Shown here: piece by piece, positions 9,682 through 19,068 of the stretch
Layout: each line of letters begins with the position of its first letter
How positions within the stretch are numbered: the stretch's first letter is position 1
DNA from: an uncultured Burkholderiales bacterium
GTDB lineage: Bacteria > Pseudomonadota > Gammaproteobacteria > Burkholderiales > Burkholderiaceae
NCBI GenBank assembly: GCA_946480465.1
Contig: CAMLJY010000024.1
Span: 1 to 64,000, forward strand
Length of the DNA: 64,000 nucleotides
Direction: 5' to 3'
Notes under the pieces: model-generated
What the model was told of the DNA's origin: nothing
Seen by the model: only the letters and a program-made list of their open reading frames with translations
The model's database searches: none
Made by a program: the position numbers and the translations under genes

Positions 9682-10631
9682 GTGGTGACCAGGTTGTGCG
9701 CCAGCCGCGCACCGAAGCGCCAGCGGCTGCGGTCCCAGGGGGTGAAGCGCGGCAGGCGCAGGCGGTCGGTGCTCACGTGCGAGGCGCCGCGGCCGGTGGT
9801 GACGGCGCAGTCGAAGCCCAGCTCGGCGACGATGCGCACCGTCTCGTCGTTGAAGTCGCGGCCGGGCACGCCGTTCGGGTACGCGAAGAGGCCGATGCGC
9901 TCACCGACGATCGCCTCCAGCGCGCGGCGCGACTCGTCGATCTCGCGCTGCGCCTCGGGGCGCGGCAGCGTGGCCAGGATGGGGTGCGAGACCGTGTGCG
10001 CGCCGATCTGCATGCCGGCCCGGTGCAGCGCGCGCACCTGGGCCGAGCTCATCATCAGGTCGTCCGGCAGCTGCGCGCCGCTGCGTTCGGCGATGGCCGC
10101 GACCAGCGCCGTGCGCTCGGCCATCGGCCGGTACTTGATCGCGCCGAGGATGGCGTCGATCGCGGCGCGCCGGCTCGCGGCATCGGCGAGCGTGAATTCG
10201 GCCGGTCCGTCGATGCCGAGGCCGCCCAGGTCCAGGCGGGAACGGCTGCTGCGCCGCACCGCCTCGATCACGCCGTCGTTCCACATCCGGCCGCCGTCGA
10301 GGAAGCCGGTGGCGACGAAGAAGGTGGCGCACAAGCCGTGCCTCTTCAGGACTGGCAGCGCGACGTCGTGGTTGTCGGCATACCCATCGTCGAAGGTGAT
10401 GGCCAGCGCGCGCCGCGGCAGGCGGCCTTCGGCCAGCTCGCGCGCCGCCGCATCCAGTGGCAGCACGCGGAACCAGCGCGCGAGCCAGGAGCACAGCTCG
10501 TCGAAGCGGCGCGAATCGACCTCGCCGGGGAACAGCGGGTCCGGCTCGGCAACCACGCGATGGAAGATCAGGATCGACAGGCGGCCACGCGGGCCGCCGG
10601 GCGAGGTCAGGCTGAACAGGGCACGCAGCAT
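9678..10631 (-). CDS. Polysaccharide deacetylase (NodB/CE4 homology)
   Basis: A 317-residue CE4-type protein. The catalytic/metal aspartates appear in LAITFDDGYADNHD and the metal histidines in QIGAHTVSHPIL (H-x3-H). ALFAYPNGVPG matches a later NodB motif. It should remove N-acetyl groups from the amino sugars of the polymer or lipid-linked repeat. No signal peptide is evident, so it probably acts in the cytoplasm or is membrane associated. The ATG at 10631 begins the family homology 20 bases after the exosortase gene; a longer open frame to 10883 lies within that gene. It is distinct in sequence from the DUF3473 deacetylase at 13274-14161. Confidence 0.88.
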   Translation of the reverse strand: MLRALFSLTSPGGPRGRLSILIFHRVVAEPDPLFPGEVDSRRFDELCSWLARWFRVLPLDAAARELAEGRLPRRALAITFDDGYADNHDVALPVLKRHGLCATFFVATGFLDGGRMWNDGVIEAVRRSSRSRLDLGGLGIDGPAEFTLADAASRRAAIDAILGAIKYRPMAERTALVAAIAERSGAQLPDDLMMSSAQVRALHRAGMQIGAHTVSHPILATLPRPEAQREIDESRRALEAIVGERIGLFAYPNGVPGRDFNDETVRIVAELGFDCAVTTGRGASHVSTDRLRLPRFTPWDRSRWRFGARLAHNLVTT

Positions 10632-10651
10632 GAGAAGCGGGCGCCTCCGGC

Positions 10652-12217
10652 TCAGGGAACCAGCGCGCGCTGCCGCGCCTGTTCCAGGGCACCGAAGAGC
10701 CCGGGCAGGCCGTCCGCACTGAAGCGCGCGAGCACCGCATCGGCCGGTTCCGGCTTGGCTTCGGTGTAGATGAACAGCATTGCGGAGTCGTCGCCCCGGC
10801 CGATCAGGCGCGACCAGGCGCCCAGCAGCTTGGCCTCGATGTCGCCGCCCGCGAGCCGCCCGTCGACCCAGTACGCGCGCCACACGCGGACCTCGCGCCG
10901 GCCATCGGCGGACGACTGGTCGGCGTCGAGCAGGGTCTGCGCGCGCAAGCGGGCGCCGGCGGCGGGCACCAGGGAGGGTGGCAGCGCGTTCCAGCGCTTG
11001 TCGTCCGCCAGCAGCAGGCGGTGGTTGGAGCTGACCAGCTTGCGCGTGTCGTCCTGCTGGCGGTAGTAGGCGACGTAGATGCCGACGCTGTCGGCCCCCC
11101 GGGCGTAGCGCACACGCGCCTCGGCCGAGGGGTTTTCGAAGCCCGGCGACCAGGGCATCGGCTGATCCGCCTGGCGCGTCCAGCCGCCGCCCAGTTCAGG
11201 CGGAAACTCCAGCTGCACCACCGCCTCGCGCTCGCGCGCATCGATCTGCGCCAGCACCAGCAGCGGCGCGGCGGTCACCACCAGCGCCAGCCCGGCGACG
11301 AGCCAGGCCGGCCGCGGCAGCGTGCCGGCCCGCAGCGGCGCGGGCTCGGCCGACTGCTCCGGCTGCGCCTCGGTCCAGCGCGCGCCGATGGTGTAAAGGA
11401 TGACCATCACGATGCCGAACAGCGCCCAGCCGTACACCAGGTGGTCCGCGCCGACGGCCAGGCGGTTGCTCGACAGGTGGCCGAGCATGACGATCAGGTA
11501 GGCGCGCAGCCAGTTGGCCAGGATCGGCACGATCATCGAGATGACCACGAAGATCACCCGGCGCTTCGTCGAGTGGTAGTTCAGGTACGCGAACAGCGTG
11601 CCGACCATGGTCGAGGCCATCAGGTAGCGCACGCCGCTGCACGCTTCCACCACCGACCAGTTGCCGCTGGGGATCACGAACTGCAGGCCCTCGCGGTAGA
11701 CCGGGATGCCGGTCAGGCGCAACGCGCCGACCGTGACGTCGGCGGTCCATTGCATCAGCACCGGCATCACGAAGTCGCCCGCCGGCACCGCGAAGAACAG
11801 GAAACCCAGCGGGAACGTCAGCACGCGTGCCACGCGCCAGCCCAGCACCAGCGGCACCAGCAGCACCAGCACGCCGACCAGCGCGAACTGCGCCGCGGTG
11901 TTCACCGCCACCAGCCGCGCCAGCAGCCAGACGAAGCCGAGCACCGCGGTGCCCACCACCAGCCAGGGCATGGGCTCGGGCTTCAGCGCCAGCACCTGCG
12001 CGCGCAGGCGCCAGATCAGCCACAGCGAGATCGGCGGCACCACCCAGGCGTGCGCGAAGGTCTCGGAACGGTTCCAGATCGCCACCATCGCGAGGCCGGT
12101 CTCGCGATGGATCCACAGCGTGGCCAGCAGCAGCCCGCCCAGCAGCAGCAGCGCCTGGCGCCAGGCCGGCGCCAGCGGCACGCGGCCGCTCAGGGGGTTG
12201 GACGCGGAGGCGGTCAC
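10652..12217 (-). CDS. xrtA: Exosortase A fused to EpsI domain
   Basis: A 521-residue protein. Residues 1-280 form the multi-pass exosortase domain with the catalytic triad visible: Cys193 in VVEACSGVRYL, Arg238 in NWLRAYLIVMLGH and His259 in GADHLVYGW. After the last membrane segment comes a periplasmic EpsI (DUF3485) domain, with GGGWTRQ and YVAYYRQQ. Exosortase A cleaves PEP-CTERM proteins in the inner membrane and is obligately linked to exopolysaccharide loci. Its predicted substrate in this window is the PEP-CTERM protein at 30156-30923. The fused XrtA-EpsI arrangement is usual for the EpsH type. All three catalytic residues are intact. Confidence 0.96.
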   Translation of the reverse strand: MTASASNPLSGRVPLAPAWRQALLLLGGLLLATLWIHRETGLAMVAIWNRSETFAHAWVVPPISLWLIWRLRAQVLALKPEPMPWLVVGTAVLGFVWLLARLVAVNTAAQFALVGVLVLLVPLVLGWRVARVLTFPLGFLFFAVPAGDFVMPVLMQWTADVTVGALRLTGIPVYREGLQFVIPSGNWSVVEACSGVRYLMASTMVGTLFAYLNYHSTKRRVIFVVISMIVPILANWLRAYLIVMLGHLSSNRLAVGADHLVYGWALFGIVMVILYTIGARWTEAQPEQSAEPAPLRAGTLPRPAWLVAGLALVVTAAPLLVLAQIDAREREAVVQLEFPPELGGGWTRQADQPMPWSPGFENPSAEARVRYARGADSVGIYVAYYRQQDDTRKLVSSNHRLLLADDKRWNALPPSLVPAAGARLRAQTLLDADQSSADGRREVRVWRAYWVDGRLAGGDIEAKLLGAWSRLIGRGDDSAMLFIYTEAKPEPADAVLARFSADGLPGLFGALEQARQRALVP

Positions 12218-12227
12218 TCGAGCCTCG

Positions 12228-13265
12228 TCAGCCCAGGCTGCGCACGATGAAGGGGCCGAGCCAGTTCGCCAGCCCGATGGGCATGCGCCGCCAGGTCTCG
12301 ATCAAGAGCTTGAACTTGGCGTTGTTCGGGTTGTTCTGGGGCACGCTCTCGCGCGCGTACAGGCAGTACTCGTAATGCAGCGGCGTGGGCTCGAAGCCCC
12401 AGTTCTTCTTGAACGAGTACGAACCGGTGCCCTGCTTGCTGCGGCCGTAGTCGAAGACCTTCAGGCCCCTGGCGCAGGCGCGGCGCATCAACTCCCAGTA
12501 CTTGAAGTCGTTGCCGGCCAGGTCGCGCGCGGCGGTGTCGTCGCCGGCGTAGTAGGGCAGCACCTCGTCGCGGAAGTAGAAGCTGAGCACGCTGGAAATC
12601 GGCTGGCCTTCGGCCGTGCAGACGGTCTGCACCTCGCAGTCGTCCTTGAACTCGTCACGCAGCGCCTGGAAGTAGCGCTTCGGCATGGCCGGCGTACCGT
12701 GGCGGTGCACGTTGTCGGCGTAGAGCGCGAAGAAGCGGTCGACGCCGGGATCGAGCGCACTGGCCAGGCCGTTCTTGATGCCTTTGCGCACCATCGCCCG
12801 CTGCTTGCGCGGGATGGCCAGCATGTTGGCCTCTTCCTCCGGCAGGATCTCTTTCCGGAAGGTGACGTACAGGTCCTGCAGCGGCCAGTCTTCATGGCGG
12901 CGCTGCACGTTGCGCATCTCCAGGTGCGGCACGCGCAGCTGGCGGGCGATGGACTGGGCCTCGGCCTCCAGCGCGGCGACGGTGGCCGCGTCCTGCGCGG
13001 CGGCGCCGCCATACACCGCGAAGGGCAGCGAGGTGAGCGCCGAGCCGAACAGCCAGCTGCGCACGTGGGCCAGTGGTAACACCCCGGTGACGCGGCCACC
13101 TTCTTCGGCGAAGAGGAAGTGCGTGTCGTGGCGGAACACCTGCTCGAGGATGCGCTGCCAGCCGGCGCGGTGGAAGAAGCTGGCCTCGGGGCAGGCGAAG
13201 ACGAACTCGTCCCAGCGGGCGGCAGCAGCCGCATCTCGCGACGACAGGCGATGGATCGTGGTCAC
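12228..13265 (-). CDS. FemAB-related protein, XrtA/PEP-CTERM system-associated
   Basis: About 345 residues with a tandem GNAT-like (FemAB) fold. N-terminal WDEFVFACPEASFFHRAGWQ and the central RKQRAMVRKGIKNGL are characteristic of the exosortase A-linked FemAB family. The C-terminal part FDYGRSKQGTGSYSFKKNWG is the conserved acyl-acceptor region. FemAB proteins transfer amino acids from aminoacyl-tRNA; in exosortase loci the role is unproven but probably concerns polymer or cell-envelope modification. The GTG at 13265 is chosen because it begins the conserved domain and sits just after the upstream stop; the ribosome-binding site is weak, so the start is uncertain by a few codons. Confidence 0.88.
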   Translation of the reverse strand: MTTIHRLSSRDAAAAARWDEFVFACPEASFFHRAGWQRILEQVFRHDTHFLFAEEGGRVTGVLPLAHVRSWLFGSALTSLPFAVYGGAAAQDAATVAALEAEAQSIARQLRVPHLEMRNVQRRHEDWPLQDLYVTFRKEILPEEEANMLAIPRKQRAMVRKGIKNGLASALDPGVDRFFALYADNVHRHGTPAMPKRYFQALRDEFKDDCEVQTVCTAEGQPISSVLSFYFRDEVLPYYAGDDTAARDLAGNDFKYWELMRRACARGLKVFDYGRSKQGTGSYSFKKNWGFEPTPLHYEYCLYARESVPQNNPNNAKFKLLIETWRRMPIGLANWLGPFIVRSLG

Positions 13266-13273
13266 AACGGGGA

Positions 13274-14161
13274 CTAGATGATGACCGGCGCGACGGTCTG
13301 GGGCAGCACCGGCGGCGTGGCGCGCCGGCCGAGGAAGATGTCGTCCATGCGGCCCCATTGGAAGTCGGCCAGCAGCGCACGCAGCCGGCCTTCCATGCGG
13401 GGGATGTTGACGTAGTGGCGGAAGCGGGTCTTCAGGTCGATGCCGGGTACGCGCGGCTGCCCGGCGTCGATCTCCCAGGGGTGGAAGTAGAAGATCGCCG
13501 GCTCCTGGTCGACCGCATTGACCTGCCGCAGCATCCAGCGCGACAGCGCATAGGGCAACAGCCGGAAGTAGCCACCGCCGGAGGACGGGAAGTTGCGGCC
13601 GCCCAGGCGCAGTGTGGTCACCGGGATCTCGAGCAGCCGCTCGTTGACGCGGTAGGCGAAGCGCGGCGAGTCCGGCATGCCGTAGTGGTCGTGCTGGATC
13701 GGGTAGATGCTGGAGCTGTAGCGGTAGCCGGCGCGGGCCAGGGTCTCGAAGGCCCAGAGGTTGCCAGTGCCGATGGAGAAGCTGGGAGCGCGGTAGCCCT
13801 TGACCTCGACCTGCCCCAGGTCCTCCAGGATCCCCTTCGCGCGGCTCACGTCCTCGAGGAAACGGGCTTCGTCGAGGTCGCTGGCGCGCTCATGACCGTG
13901 GCCGTGGCTGGCCAGTTCGTGGCCGCGCGCGACGATCTCGCGCACCAGCTGCGGGTAGCGCTCGGCGATCCAGCCCAGCGTGAAGAAGGTGGCCTGCGCC
14001 CGGCGCTCGGACAGCAGGTCGAGGATGCGCATCACGTTGCGCTCGACGCGGCATTCACGCGTGTCCCAATCGCCGCGGGCGATGTAGGGCGCGAACGCCG
14101 AGACCTGGAAGTAATCCTCCACGTCGATCGTCAGCGCATTGGTGATGGGGGTCGGGCTCAT
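13274..14161 (-). CDS. XrtA-associated DUF3473 polysaccharide deacetylase
   Basis: A 295-residue NodB-type deacetylase with the C-terminal DUF3473 extension typical of exosortase A clusters. LTIDVEDYFQVSAF begins the fold with the catalytic acid, GHELASHGHGHERAS carries the metal histidines, and GYRAPSFSIG is the next conserved motif. The C-terminal part EPAIFYFHPWEIDAGQPR closes the active site. No signal peptide is seen. Together with the second deacetylase in this operon it implies that the polymer contains de-N-acetylated hexosamine. It lies 37 bases after wecB. Confidence 0.93.
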   Translation of the reverse strand: MSPTPITNALTIDVEDYFQVSAFAPYIARGDWDTRECRVERNVMRILDLLSERRAQATFFTLGWIAERYPQLVREIVARGHELASHGHGHERASDLDEARFLEDVSRAKGILEDLGQVEVKGYRAPSFSIGTGNLWAFETLARAGYRYSSSIYPIQHDHYGMPDSPRFAYRVNERLLEIPVTTLRLGGRNFPSSGGGYFRLLPYALSRWMLRQVNAVDQEPAIFYFHPWEIDAGQPRVPGIDLKTRFRHYVNIPRMEGRLRALLADFQWGRMDDIFLGRRATPPVLPQTVAPVII

Positions 14162-14198
14162 CGTCGGGTCCGGCCGGATGGGGCGAGGCTGTTGCTGA

Positions 14199-15362
14199 TC
14201 AGTGACCGCCTGCCTTCAGCCACGGCCACAGGTCGGCCGCGATTCGCTTGGCCGCTTGACCGTCCCAGTATTCCGGCACTCGCCCGGTTTTGCCACGCCC
14301 GGCCAGGATCTCCGCGACGCCGCCGAGAATTGCTGCACGGTCGCGCCCCACCATCGTGTTGGTGCCCTGCTCGACGGTGATCGGCCGCTCGGTGTTCTCG
14401 CGCATCGTCAGGCACGGCACGCCGAGCGCGGTGGTCTCTTCCTGCAGGCCGCCGGAATCAGTCAGCACCATCTTCGCGCCCGCCATCAGGCCGACCATTT
14501 CCAGGTAGCCCTGCGGCGGCAGGATGGCAACCACCGATGGATCGAGCAGGCCCCCGAGGCCGAAACGCTCGATGTTGGAACGGGTGCGCGGGTGCATCGC
14601 GAACACCAGCGGCAGCTGCTTCGAGACGGTGGCCAGCGTCTCCAGCAGCCCGCGCAGCACAGCGGGATCGTCGACGTTGGACGGCCGGTGCATCGTGACG
14701 ACGGCGTAGCCGTTGGCATGCTTGAGCAGCGCCGGATCGAGGCCGTGGGTGCGCAGCGTGTCGGCCGCGCTGCGGGCGCGGTCGCGGCTGTCGAGCAGCG
14801 AATCGATCATCACGTTGCCGGTGAAGATCACGCGCTCCGGCGCAACGCCTTCCTTCAGCAGGTTGTCGGCCGCGCTGCGCTCGGTGGTGTAGAGCCGGTC
14901 GGCGACCTGGTCGGTCAGCACGCGGTTGATTTCCTCCGGCATCTTGCGGTCGTAGCTGCGCAGGCCGGCCTCGACGTGGGCCACCGGCACGCCCCGCTTG
15001 ACGGCGACCAGCGTGCAGGCCAGCGTGGAGTTGACGTCGCCCACCACCAGCACGCAGCTCGGCCTGTGTTCGTCGATCACCGGCTCGAAGCGCTTCATCA
15101 CCTCGGCGGTCTGCACCGCGTGGCTGCCGGAACCGACCTCGAGGTTGATGTCCGGCTTGGGCAGGCCCAGGTCGACGAAGAGCTGTTCGCTCATGCCGTG
15201 GTCGTAGTGCTGGCCGGTATGCACCAGCAGCGCCGGGATCGGGGGCTGGTGCGCGGCCAGCGCACGCAGGATCGGCGCCATCTTCATGAAGTTCGGACGC
15301 GCGCCGACGACGCAGATCACCGGGCCCAGTTCGCCCGGTGCGGTAGAAGCGGTAGAGGTCAT
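14199..15362 (-). CDS. wecB: UDP-N-acetylglucosamine 2-epimerase (non-hydrolysing)
   Basis: A 387-residue GT-B-fold epimerase that interconverts UDP-GlcNAc and UDP-ManNAc in the cytoplasm. VVGARPNFMKMAPIL, HTGQHYDHGMS, HVEAGLRSYDRKMPEEINR and LTDSGGLQEE are all family motifs including the UDP-binding and catalytic residues. The ATG overlaps the stop of the ATPase gene upstream (ATGA). With the TviB-type dehydrogenase it would supply UDP-ManNAcA, or the two may act on separate branches. Length matches the family norm. Confidence 0.95.
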   Translation of the reverse strand: MTSTASTAPGELGPVICVVGARPNFMKMAPILRALAAHQPPIPALLVHTGQHYDHGMSEQLFVDLGLPKPDINLEVGSGSHAVQTAEVMKRFEPVIDEHRPSCVLVVGDVNSTLACTLVAVKRGVPVAHVEAGLRSYDRKMPEEINRVLTDQVADRLYTTERSAADNLLKEGVAPERVIFTGNVMIDSLLDSRDRARSAADTLRTHGLDPALLKHANGYAVVTMHRPSNVDDPAVLRGLLETLATVSKQLPLVFAMHPRTRSNIERFGLGGLLDPSVVAILPPQGYLEMVGLMAGAKMVLTDSGGLQEETTALGVPCLTMRENTERPITVEQGTNTMVGRDRAAILGGVAEILAGRGKTGRVPEYWDGQAAKRIAADLWPWLKAGGH

Positions 15363-16468
15363 GGGGCCTTAGTATCGTCGCCCGACGGCCGCGTCACCGC
15401 GCCGACGAGCTGCTGGAGCAGCTGCAGGATCTGCAGGTTGGTGCGCTCCAGCCTGAGCAGACCGCGTTCCAGCCGCTGCAGCTGGTCCCCGCGGTGCTCG
15501 GCGGTCAGGCTCGCGAGCTGGCGCGTCATCGCGCCGGCCGCCTCCGGGTCCAGCTTCAGGCGGGACAGGTCGACGTCCAGCTCGACCACGTCGGTCCCGC
15601 CCGCTCCCACCGCACCCGGCACCGGGCGCACTGGCGCGGCCTGCGCCGGCGGGATCGCCGATTCCTGGGCCATGTCGCGCACGACCTCGTCGACGTCCGC
15701 GCGGGTCAGGTGGGTCTTGCCGGCGAGGAAGCCGAGCAGCAGCAGCCGGTCGCACACGGAATTGATGCGCCGCGGGATGCCGTTGCTGGCCTTGAAGATG
15801 GCCTCGAAGGCATCGGCGTCGAAGCTGGGCTTGCCGGTGGAGCCCGCGCACTTCAAGCGGTGCTCGATGTAGTGCTGTGTCTCGTCGACGTCCAGCGGGC
15901 CGATGTGGCAGGTGGCCGCGACGCGCTGGCGAAACTGCTCCATCTCCGGCCGCTGCAGGATCTCGCGGAACTCCGGCTGGCCGACCAGGAAGCTTTGCAT
16001 CAGCGCCTGGTTGCCGAACTGGAAGTTCGACAGCATGCGCAGCTCTTCCACCGCGCGCGGCGTCAGGTTCTGCGCCTCGTCGACGATCAAGAGGCAGCGC
16101 TTGCCCTTGCTGGTCTGGCTGATCAGGAAGGCTTCCAGCGTGATCAGCAGCTCGGACTTGGGCACGTCCTTGACGCGGAAGCCGAAGGCGGCGCCGACCA
16201 TGCGCAGCGTGTCTTCCGCCCCCAGCTGCGTCGTGACGAGGTGGCCGACGATGACGTTGGTGCCGTGCAGCCCGTCGATCAGCGCGCGCAGCAGCGTGGT
16301 CTTGCCGGCGCCGATCTCGCCGGTGATGACGATGAAGCCCTCGTTGCGCGAGACGCCGTAGTCCAGGTAGGCCTTGGCGCGCCGGTGCTGCTTGCTGCCG
16401 AAGTAGAAGCTGGGGTCGGGGTTGAGCTGGAAGGGCTTGTTGGCGAGCCCGTAGAACGCTTCGTACAT
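15359..16468 (-). CDS. XrtA-associated ExeA-like AAA ATPase
   Basis: A 369-residue protein beginning MYEAFYGLANKPFQLNPDP, the signature start of the exosortase A-linked ATPase family. The Walker A motif GEIGAGKTT is at residues 50-58, Walker B is CLLIVDEAQNL, and a sensor region RRINSVCDRLLLLG follows. The C-terminal about 100 residues (from roughly 270) are proline/alanine rich and then probably coiled coil. ExeA-like ATPases energise envelope assembly; here the job is unproven but the gene is constant in these loci. It lies 14 bases after the barrel gene. Confidence 0.92.
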   Translation of the reverse strand: MYEAFYGLANKPFQLNPDPSFYFGSKQHRRAKAYLDYGVSRNEGFIVITGEIGAGKTTLLRALIDGLHGTNVIVGHLVTTQLGAEDTLRMVGAAFGFRVKDVPKSELLITLEAFLISQTSKGKRCLLIVDEAQNLTPRAVEELRMLSNFQFGNQALMQSFLVGQPEFREILQRPEMEQFRQRVAATCHIGPLDVDETQHYIEHRLKCAGSTGKPSFDADAFEAIFKASNGIPRRINSVCDRLLLLGFLAGKTHLTRADVDEVVRDMAQESAIPPAQAAPVRPVPGAVGAGGTDVVELDVDLSRLKLDPEAAGAMTRQLASLTAEHRGDQLQRLERGLLRLERTNLQILQLLQQLVGAVTRPSGDDTKAP

Positions 16469-16482
16469 GTCAGTGCAGCCCG

Positions 16483-18027
16483 TCAGAACCGGATCCCGAG
16501 GGTCGCGAAGATGGCGTTTTCCGTGTAGGGCGACTGCGTGCTGTCGAATTCGACGTGGCGGGCGCCGAGCGACACGTGCCCCCGAGACTGGAGCTGGCTG
16601 CTCCAGTGCAGGTTGATCGAGCGCAACTCATTGCCCGGCTGGCCCAGTTCTTCGCGCGTCTCGTGCTGTGACAGGGTGAGGCTCACGCTGCTGCGTGGGG
16701 TGAGCCGGTGGCCCAGCGCCAGCGAGTAGCCCTGCTGGCGCACGCGGCCGGCCGCACCCAGGCCGTCGTCCGGTCGCGCCCGCGCATCGATGCGGCGGTT
16801 CTCGCTGCGGAACGCCGAGAACGAGGCGTTCGTGCGCACGCCCTGCAGGCCGAAGGACAGCTCCTGGCGGTTGCTCAGCGTGACCGACGACGACAGCAGA
16901 CCGATGCCCACGGTCTCGGTCGGCGAACGGCCCGCCAGCCGCAGCTGCTCCAGCACCGCCTCGCGGCGCGCCGTGGGGTCGGCGATCTGCTGCGCCGCGT
17001 TGGCGTACAGCAGGTCGAACAGGGTAACGGCGCCGGCATTGACGATGCTGGGCGACGAGGTCGAAACGTCACGCAGGCTGGTGAAGCGCCAGTTGCTGCG
17101 CGGCGTGCGGTACTCGATGTTGACGCTGTGCGCGTCGCCGAAGTAGCGATGGTCGCGTTGCAGGTCGACCCGCGTGCGCTGGCTCGGCGTCCACAGCAGG
17201 CCCACGCCCCAGGTCGTGCTGTTCGCCTCGGTGGCGGTGGTCACGTCGCTGCGCTCGCGGCCGGCGCTGGCGCGCAGCATCAGGTCCGGTGAGTAGCGGT
17301 GGTTCAAGGTGCCGGCCAGGCGGCTGGTCGTCGTCGAGCGGCCGGCGTCGTAGCTGACGCGCTGCCGGCTGGCCTGCAGGCTCCAGCCCGTCTGCACGCC
17401 CGCGACCGAGCCCACCGTCACGGTGCCGGCGTTGGTTCGCGAATCGCCCAGGCCGGACGGGGTGTCGGTCGATTGGCGCGCATGCTCGAAGCGGGCGTCG
17501 TAGGAGAGGCTCGAACCGATCAGGCCGCGCAGGCTCGGCGCGACCAGCAGGTTGCGCGCTTCGGTGCGGTTGGAGGTATCGGCCGTCGCGTCCACGCTTT
17601 GCACGCCGAAAGGCGACAGCACGTTCTGCGAGATGCCGGCCGACGCGTCCAGGAACAGGAAGTTGTCGATCAGTTCGGCATTGCTGACCGCGCGCAGGCT
17701 CTGGGTGGTCGAGTTCGCACGCGTTTCACGCGCATGCACCGAGCCGGACAGCTGGTAGTCGAGCGATCCCTGGAACTGGTCGGTGCGCCGGGCCACCGAC
17801 ACGCCCGCCGACAGCAGCGTGATCGCGTCGGAGCGTTTCTCGCTGCCCTTGAGCAAGGCGTTGTCGGTCACCGTCTCGGTGACGGACGCATTCGAGCTGA
17901 AGGTGAACGCCCGGGCGCCGGCGCCGCGGCCGGGCTCGCCCGTTTGCGCCCATGCGCACGCAGCGCTGGCGGCCAGGCAAGCCAACACGGTCCATCGCGG
18001 ATCAAGCACGCACGAGCGCCTCTGCAT
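16483..18027 (-). CDS. PEP-CTERM system-associated outer-membrane beta-barrel protein
   Basis: A 514-residue protein with a signal peptide (cleavage probably after ACAWAQ, about residue 28). Beyond that it shows the alternating, Ser/Thr/Arg-rich pattern of outer-membrane beta-strands, with repeated turns such as GLGDSRTNAG. It ends in IFATLGIRF with a terminal phenylalanine, the usual signal for outer-membrane insertion. Position between the ATPase and tyrosine kinase matches the uncharacterised barrel family of exosortase A loci. It may be the polymer's outer-membrane exit or a secretin-like partner; that is inference. Confidence 0.85.
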   Translation of the reverse strand: MQRRSCVLDPRWTVLACLAASAACAWAQTGEPGRGAGARAFTFSSNASVTETVTDNALLKGSEKRSDAITLLSAGVSVARRTDQFQGSLDYQLSGSVHARETRANSTTQSLRAVSNAELIDNFLFLDASAGISQNVLSPFGVQSVDATADTSNRTEARNLLVAPSLRGLIGSSLSYDARFEHARQSTDTPSGLGDSRTNAGTVTVGSVAGVQTGWSLQASRQRVSYDAGRSTTTSRLAGTLNHRYSPDLMLRASAGRERSDVTTATEANSTTWGVGLLWTPSQRTRVDLQRDHRYFGDAHSVNIEYRTPRSNWRFTSLRDVSTSSPSIVNAGAVTLFDLLYANAAQQIADPTARREAVLEQLRLAGRSPTETVGIGLLSSSVTLSNRQELSFGLQGVRTNASFSAFRSENRRIDARARPDDGLGAAGRVRQQGYSLALGHRLTPRSSVSLTLSQHETREELGQPGNELRSINLHWSSQLQSRGHVSLGARHVEFDSTQSPYTENAIFATLGIRF

Positions 18028-18080
18028 GGTGCGTGGGTCAGGAGCTGCGAATCAAGGCGGTGTGCACGGCGCGCGCTTCT

Positions 18081-19064
18081 TCAGCCTTGCTGCGGGGGCT
18101 GCTGGTCGTAGCTGTAGCCGTACCCATAGCCGTAGCCATAGGCGCCGTGCGCGCTGCTCTGCACCTTGTTGAGCAGCATCATCTTCACGGGACAGCTCTC
18201 GATGGTCGACAGCGCATGCTGGACGTCAGCCTGCAGCGTGCGGCCCGCGTGCACGACGACGACGATCTGCCCCATGTGCGACGCCAGCACGCGCGACTCG
18301 GTGGTCAGCAGCAGCGGCGGGGAGTCGAAGATGATGATGCGGTCGTTGTAGCGCGTCGCCATGTCGTCGAGCAGCTGGCGCATCGATTCGCTGGCCAGCA
18401 ATTCGGTCGCCCGCGGGTGCGGGGCGCCGCTGGGCAGGATGGTCAGCTTGTCGACGTTGGTGCGCAGCAGCACGTTCGACATCTCCGCCCGGCCTTCCAG
18501 CAGCTCCAGCAGGCCCGGCCCAGGGGGCAGGCCCAGCATGCGGAGGATGGACGGCCGCGCGACGTCGGCATCGACCAGCATCACGGTGTGGTCCAGCTCG
18601 GCCGCGATGCTCATCGCGAGGTTGACGGCGGTGAAGCTCTTGCCCTCGCCGGCCATCGCACTCGTCACCATGATCAGCCGGCCGTGGTTGACCGGCACGG
18701 CGCCTTTGCCGATGGCGTTGAGGATCAGCGGGCGCTTGATCACCCGGTACTGGTCACCGACGTTGGAGCGCGGCGCGTTCGGCGTCACGATGCCGGCGGC
18801 GATCAGCGCGTCCAGGTCCAGATCCACCCGCCGCGAGGTCACCAGCGGCTCGGGCGCGACGCGCCGGGGTTCGGCGGCGGTGGCCGCGGCAGCAGGCGGC
18901 ACCTGGACCGCGGCGGCGGGCGCCAGGGGCTCGGTCACCGGCGGAGCTTCGGGAGGCGCAGCCACAACAGGTGCCGCGGCCGGCGAGGCCTCGCCGGGAA
19001 TCTCGACCCCCGCCTGGCGCAACTGGGCCAGGCGCTGGGCGGCTTGCTCGATCAGGCTGCTCAT
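18081..19064 (-). CDS. XrtA-associated tyrosine autokinase (BY-kinase)
   Basis: A 327-residue cytoplasmic BY-kinase. The P-loop is in TSAMAGEGKSFTAVNLA, Walker A' in VMLVDADVARPSI and Walker B in IIIFDSPPLLL. The N-terminal about 90 residues are Ala/Pro rich. The C-terminus carries a Gly-Tyr repeat with six tyrosines before DQQPPQQG, the autophosphorylation cluster that controls polymer length with the chain-length protein. That partner is encoded immediately upstream, four bases away. The split kinase/membrane-protein layout is typical of proteobacterial exosortase A loci. Confidence 0.93.
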   Translation of the reverse strand: MSSLIEQAAQRLAQLRQAGVEIPGEASPAAAPVVAAPPEAPPVTEPLAPAAAVQVPPAAAATAAEPRRVAPEPLVTSRRVDLDLDALIAAGIVTPNAPRSNVGDQYRVIKRPLILNAIGKGAVPVNHGRLIMVTSAMAGEGKSFTAVNLAMSIAAELDHTVMLVDADVARPSILRMLGLPPGPGLLELLEGRAEMSNVLLRTNVDKLTILPSGAPHPRATELLASESMRQLLDDMATRYNDRIIIFDSPPLLLTTESRVLASHMGQIVVVVHAGRTLQADVQHALSTIESCPVKMMLLNKVQSSAHGAYGYGYGYGYSYDQQPPQQG

Positions 19065-19068
19065 CGGC

